From Sandaracinobacter neustonicus (GTDB taxonomy: Bacteria > Pseudomonadota > Alphaproteobacteria > Sphingomonadales > Sphingomonadaceae): a DNA stretch of 64,000 bases. A program made the translations under genes and the position numbers. Location of the stretch: the NCBI RefSeq assembly GCF_006385875.1, contig NZ_VFSU01000026.1, positions 166,501 through 230,500 on the forward strand, read 5' to 3'. Below, piece after piece: positions 63,150 to 64,000 of the stretch (positions are counted from its first letter, which is position 1; each line of letters starts with the position of its first letter). The notes below the pieces were generated by a model that was not told where the DNA came from, ran no database searches, and saw only the letters and a list, made by a program, of their open reading frames with translations.

Positions 63150-64000
63150 GGTTGGGGCGGCGCGCGCTGCTGGCGGGGTTCGCCGCCATGCCGCTGGCGG
63201 CGCGGGCCGAAAGCATCGGCAGCCACATCGGTGGAATCGCCCGGCTGGACCCGGCGCTGGACGATGTGGTCGCCGCGGATTCGCCCATTCAGGTGCTGGG
63301 CAGCGGCTATGGCTGGGCGGAAGGCCCGGTGTGGGTGCGGCAGGGCGGCTATCTGCTGTTTTCCGATGTGCCGGGCAACATCGTCTGGCGCTGGCGCGAG
63401 GGGAGGCCGCCGGAACGCTTCCTCGATCCGTCCGGCCATGCGCGCCCGGTGCCGGACGGCATCCGCGAAGGCGGGGCCAATGGGCTGGCGATCGACGGGG
63501 ACGGGCGGCTGTTGCTGGCGGACAGCGGCAACCGCAATTTGCAACGGCTGGATCTGCAAAGCGGCGCGCGGACCGTGCTGGCGAGCCACTGGCAGGGGAA
63601 GCGCTTCAACAGCCCCAATGATCTGGTGGTGGCGAAGGACGGTGCGATCTATTTCACCGATCCGCCCTATGGGCTGGCCGATGGCGACAAATCCCCGCTG
63701 AAGGAACTGGAGTTTAACGGGCTGTTCCGGCTGGGGCCGGATGGTGTGTTGAGCCTGCTGGACCGCAGCCTGCACCGGCCCAACGGGGTCGCGCTCTCGC
63801 CCGATGGGCTCACGCTGTATTTGGCCTTGTCGGACGAGGCGCGGCCGGAGATTCTGGCCTATGTGCTGGGCGCGGATGGGATGCCGCAGGGCGCGCCGCG
63901 GCTGTTCCGCAGCTTCGCCGATGAAGCGAAGGCGAAGCAGCCCGGCCTGCCGGACGGGCTGACGACAGACCGGGAGGGCCGGGTTTATGCGACCGGGCCG
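63146..64000 (+). CDS. SMP-30/gluconolactonase family protein, 3' end outside window
   Basis: Exported lactonase, first 285 codons visible. The N-terminus has a signal of twin-arginine type (RLGRRALLAGFAAMPLAARA). The six-bladed propeller shows SMP-30 landmarks: GWAEGPVWVRQGGYLLFSD (metal Glu), GGANGLAIDGDG, FNSPNDLVVAKDGAIYFTDPPYG (metal Asn/Asp) and RPNGVALSPDG. ATGA overlap with the Gfo/Idh gene suggests a two-step periplasmic path: sugar oxidation to lactone and then hydrolysis to the aldonic acid. Confidence 0.9.
   Translation, partial: MRLGRRALLAGFAAMPLAARAESIGSHIGGIARLDPALDDVVAADSPIQVLGSGYGWAEGPVWVRQGGYLLFSDVPGNIVWRWREGRPPERFLDPSGHARPVPDGIREGGANGLAIDGDGRLLLADSGNRNLQRLDLQSGARTVLASHWQGKRFNSPNDLVVAKDGAIYFTDPPYGLADGDKSPLKELEFNGLFRLGPDGVLSLLDRSLHRPNGVALSPDGLTLYLALSDEARPEILAYVLGADGMPQGAPRLFRSFADEAKAKQPGLPDGLTTDREGRVYATGP

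Overview
The window is a GC-rich, densely packed chromosomal segment of an alphaproteobacterium, most likely a sphingomonad (Sphingomonadales). This rests on gene families typical of the group (TonB-dependent receptors, an UrcA-family protein, DUF6356, DUF1244, the TSUP/TIGR02186 pair, tandem NifS-like proteins with a ferredoxin). It also rests on alphaproteobacterial synteny (mfd-sdhE-recG, the ast operon with a divergent Lrp regulator) and on intergenic GC-rich palindromic repeats of a style common in alphaproteobacteria. I see no rRNA, tRNA, CRISPR, prophage or insertion sequence.

Regions. (1) 1-8.9 kb: a peptide/amide-processing cluster on the + strand, with the end of a TonB-dependent receptor, a class A beta-lactamase-like hydrolase without the usual Glu166, a class C serine hydrolase fused to a VanX-type D-Ala-D-Ala dipeptidase, an exported amidase with a CHRD-like tail, and a Tat-exported PLP aminotransferase. 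(2) 9.4-19.3 kb: trmFO, a TSUP permease with a TIGR02186 partner preceded by an attenuator-like leader, an acetate CoA-transferase, AdhP, an exported MetX-like hydrolase, an MFS transporter and an iron alcohol dehydrogenase. (3) 19.7-27.1 kb: thioesterase, MFS transporter, pyruvate kinase, DUF1244 protein, an OYE-type oxidoreductase and a double cold-shock-domain protein. (4) 27.4-32 kb: the arginine succinyltransferase genes astA-astD-astB with a divergent Lrp/AsnC regulator. (5) 32-46 kb: patatin, an M20 peptidase, mfd-sdhE-recG, a Sel1-repeat protein, tyrS and anmK. (6) 46-51.9 kb: UrcA, an alpha/beta hydrolase, two tandem cysteine desulfurases with a ferredoxin, and AMP nucleosidase. (7) 51.9-64 kb: a uronate/pectin-product utilisation island with an FAH-fold hydratase, a complete TRAP transporter, a DUF6807 protein, a LacI regulator, kduI, kduD, kdgK, a Tat-exported carboxylesterase, a Tat-exported Gfo/Idh oxidoreductase and the start of an exported SMP-30/gluconolactonase.

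How genes work together. In region 7 a periplasmic binding protein plus DctQM would import acidic sugars, and KduI, KduD and KdgK convert 5-keto-4-deoxyuronate to 2-keto-3-deoxy-6-phosphogluconate. No KDPG aldolase is present in the window. Two near-identical LacI-type operator sequences (about 51.93 and 57.90 kb) sit in front of the two halves of the island. In region 1 the gene order suggests uptake of D-amino-acid-containing or amide-linked peptides through the outer membrane, followed by hydrolysis and transamination in the periplasm.

Intergenic DNA. Most gaps longer than 300 bases hold mosaics of GC-rich palindromic repeats. They include three copies of an approximately 100-bp element with long perfect terminal inverted repeats, and large inverted copies of a composite module flanking 19.7-21.9 kb. 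Starts given below are my choices from Shine-Dalgarno spacing and family length; many differ from the longest open frame.
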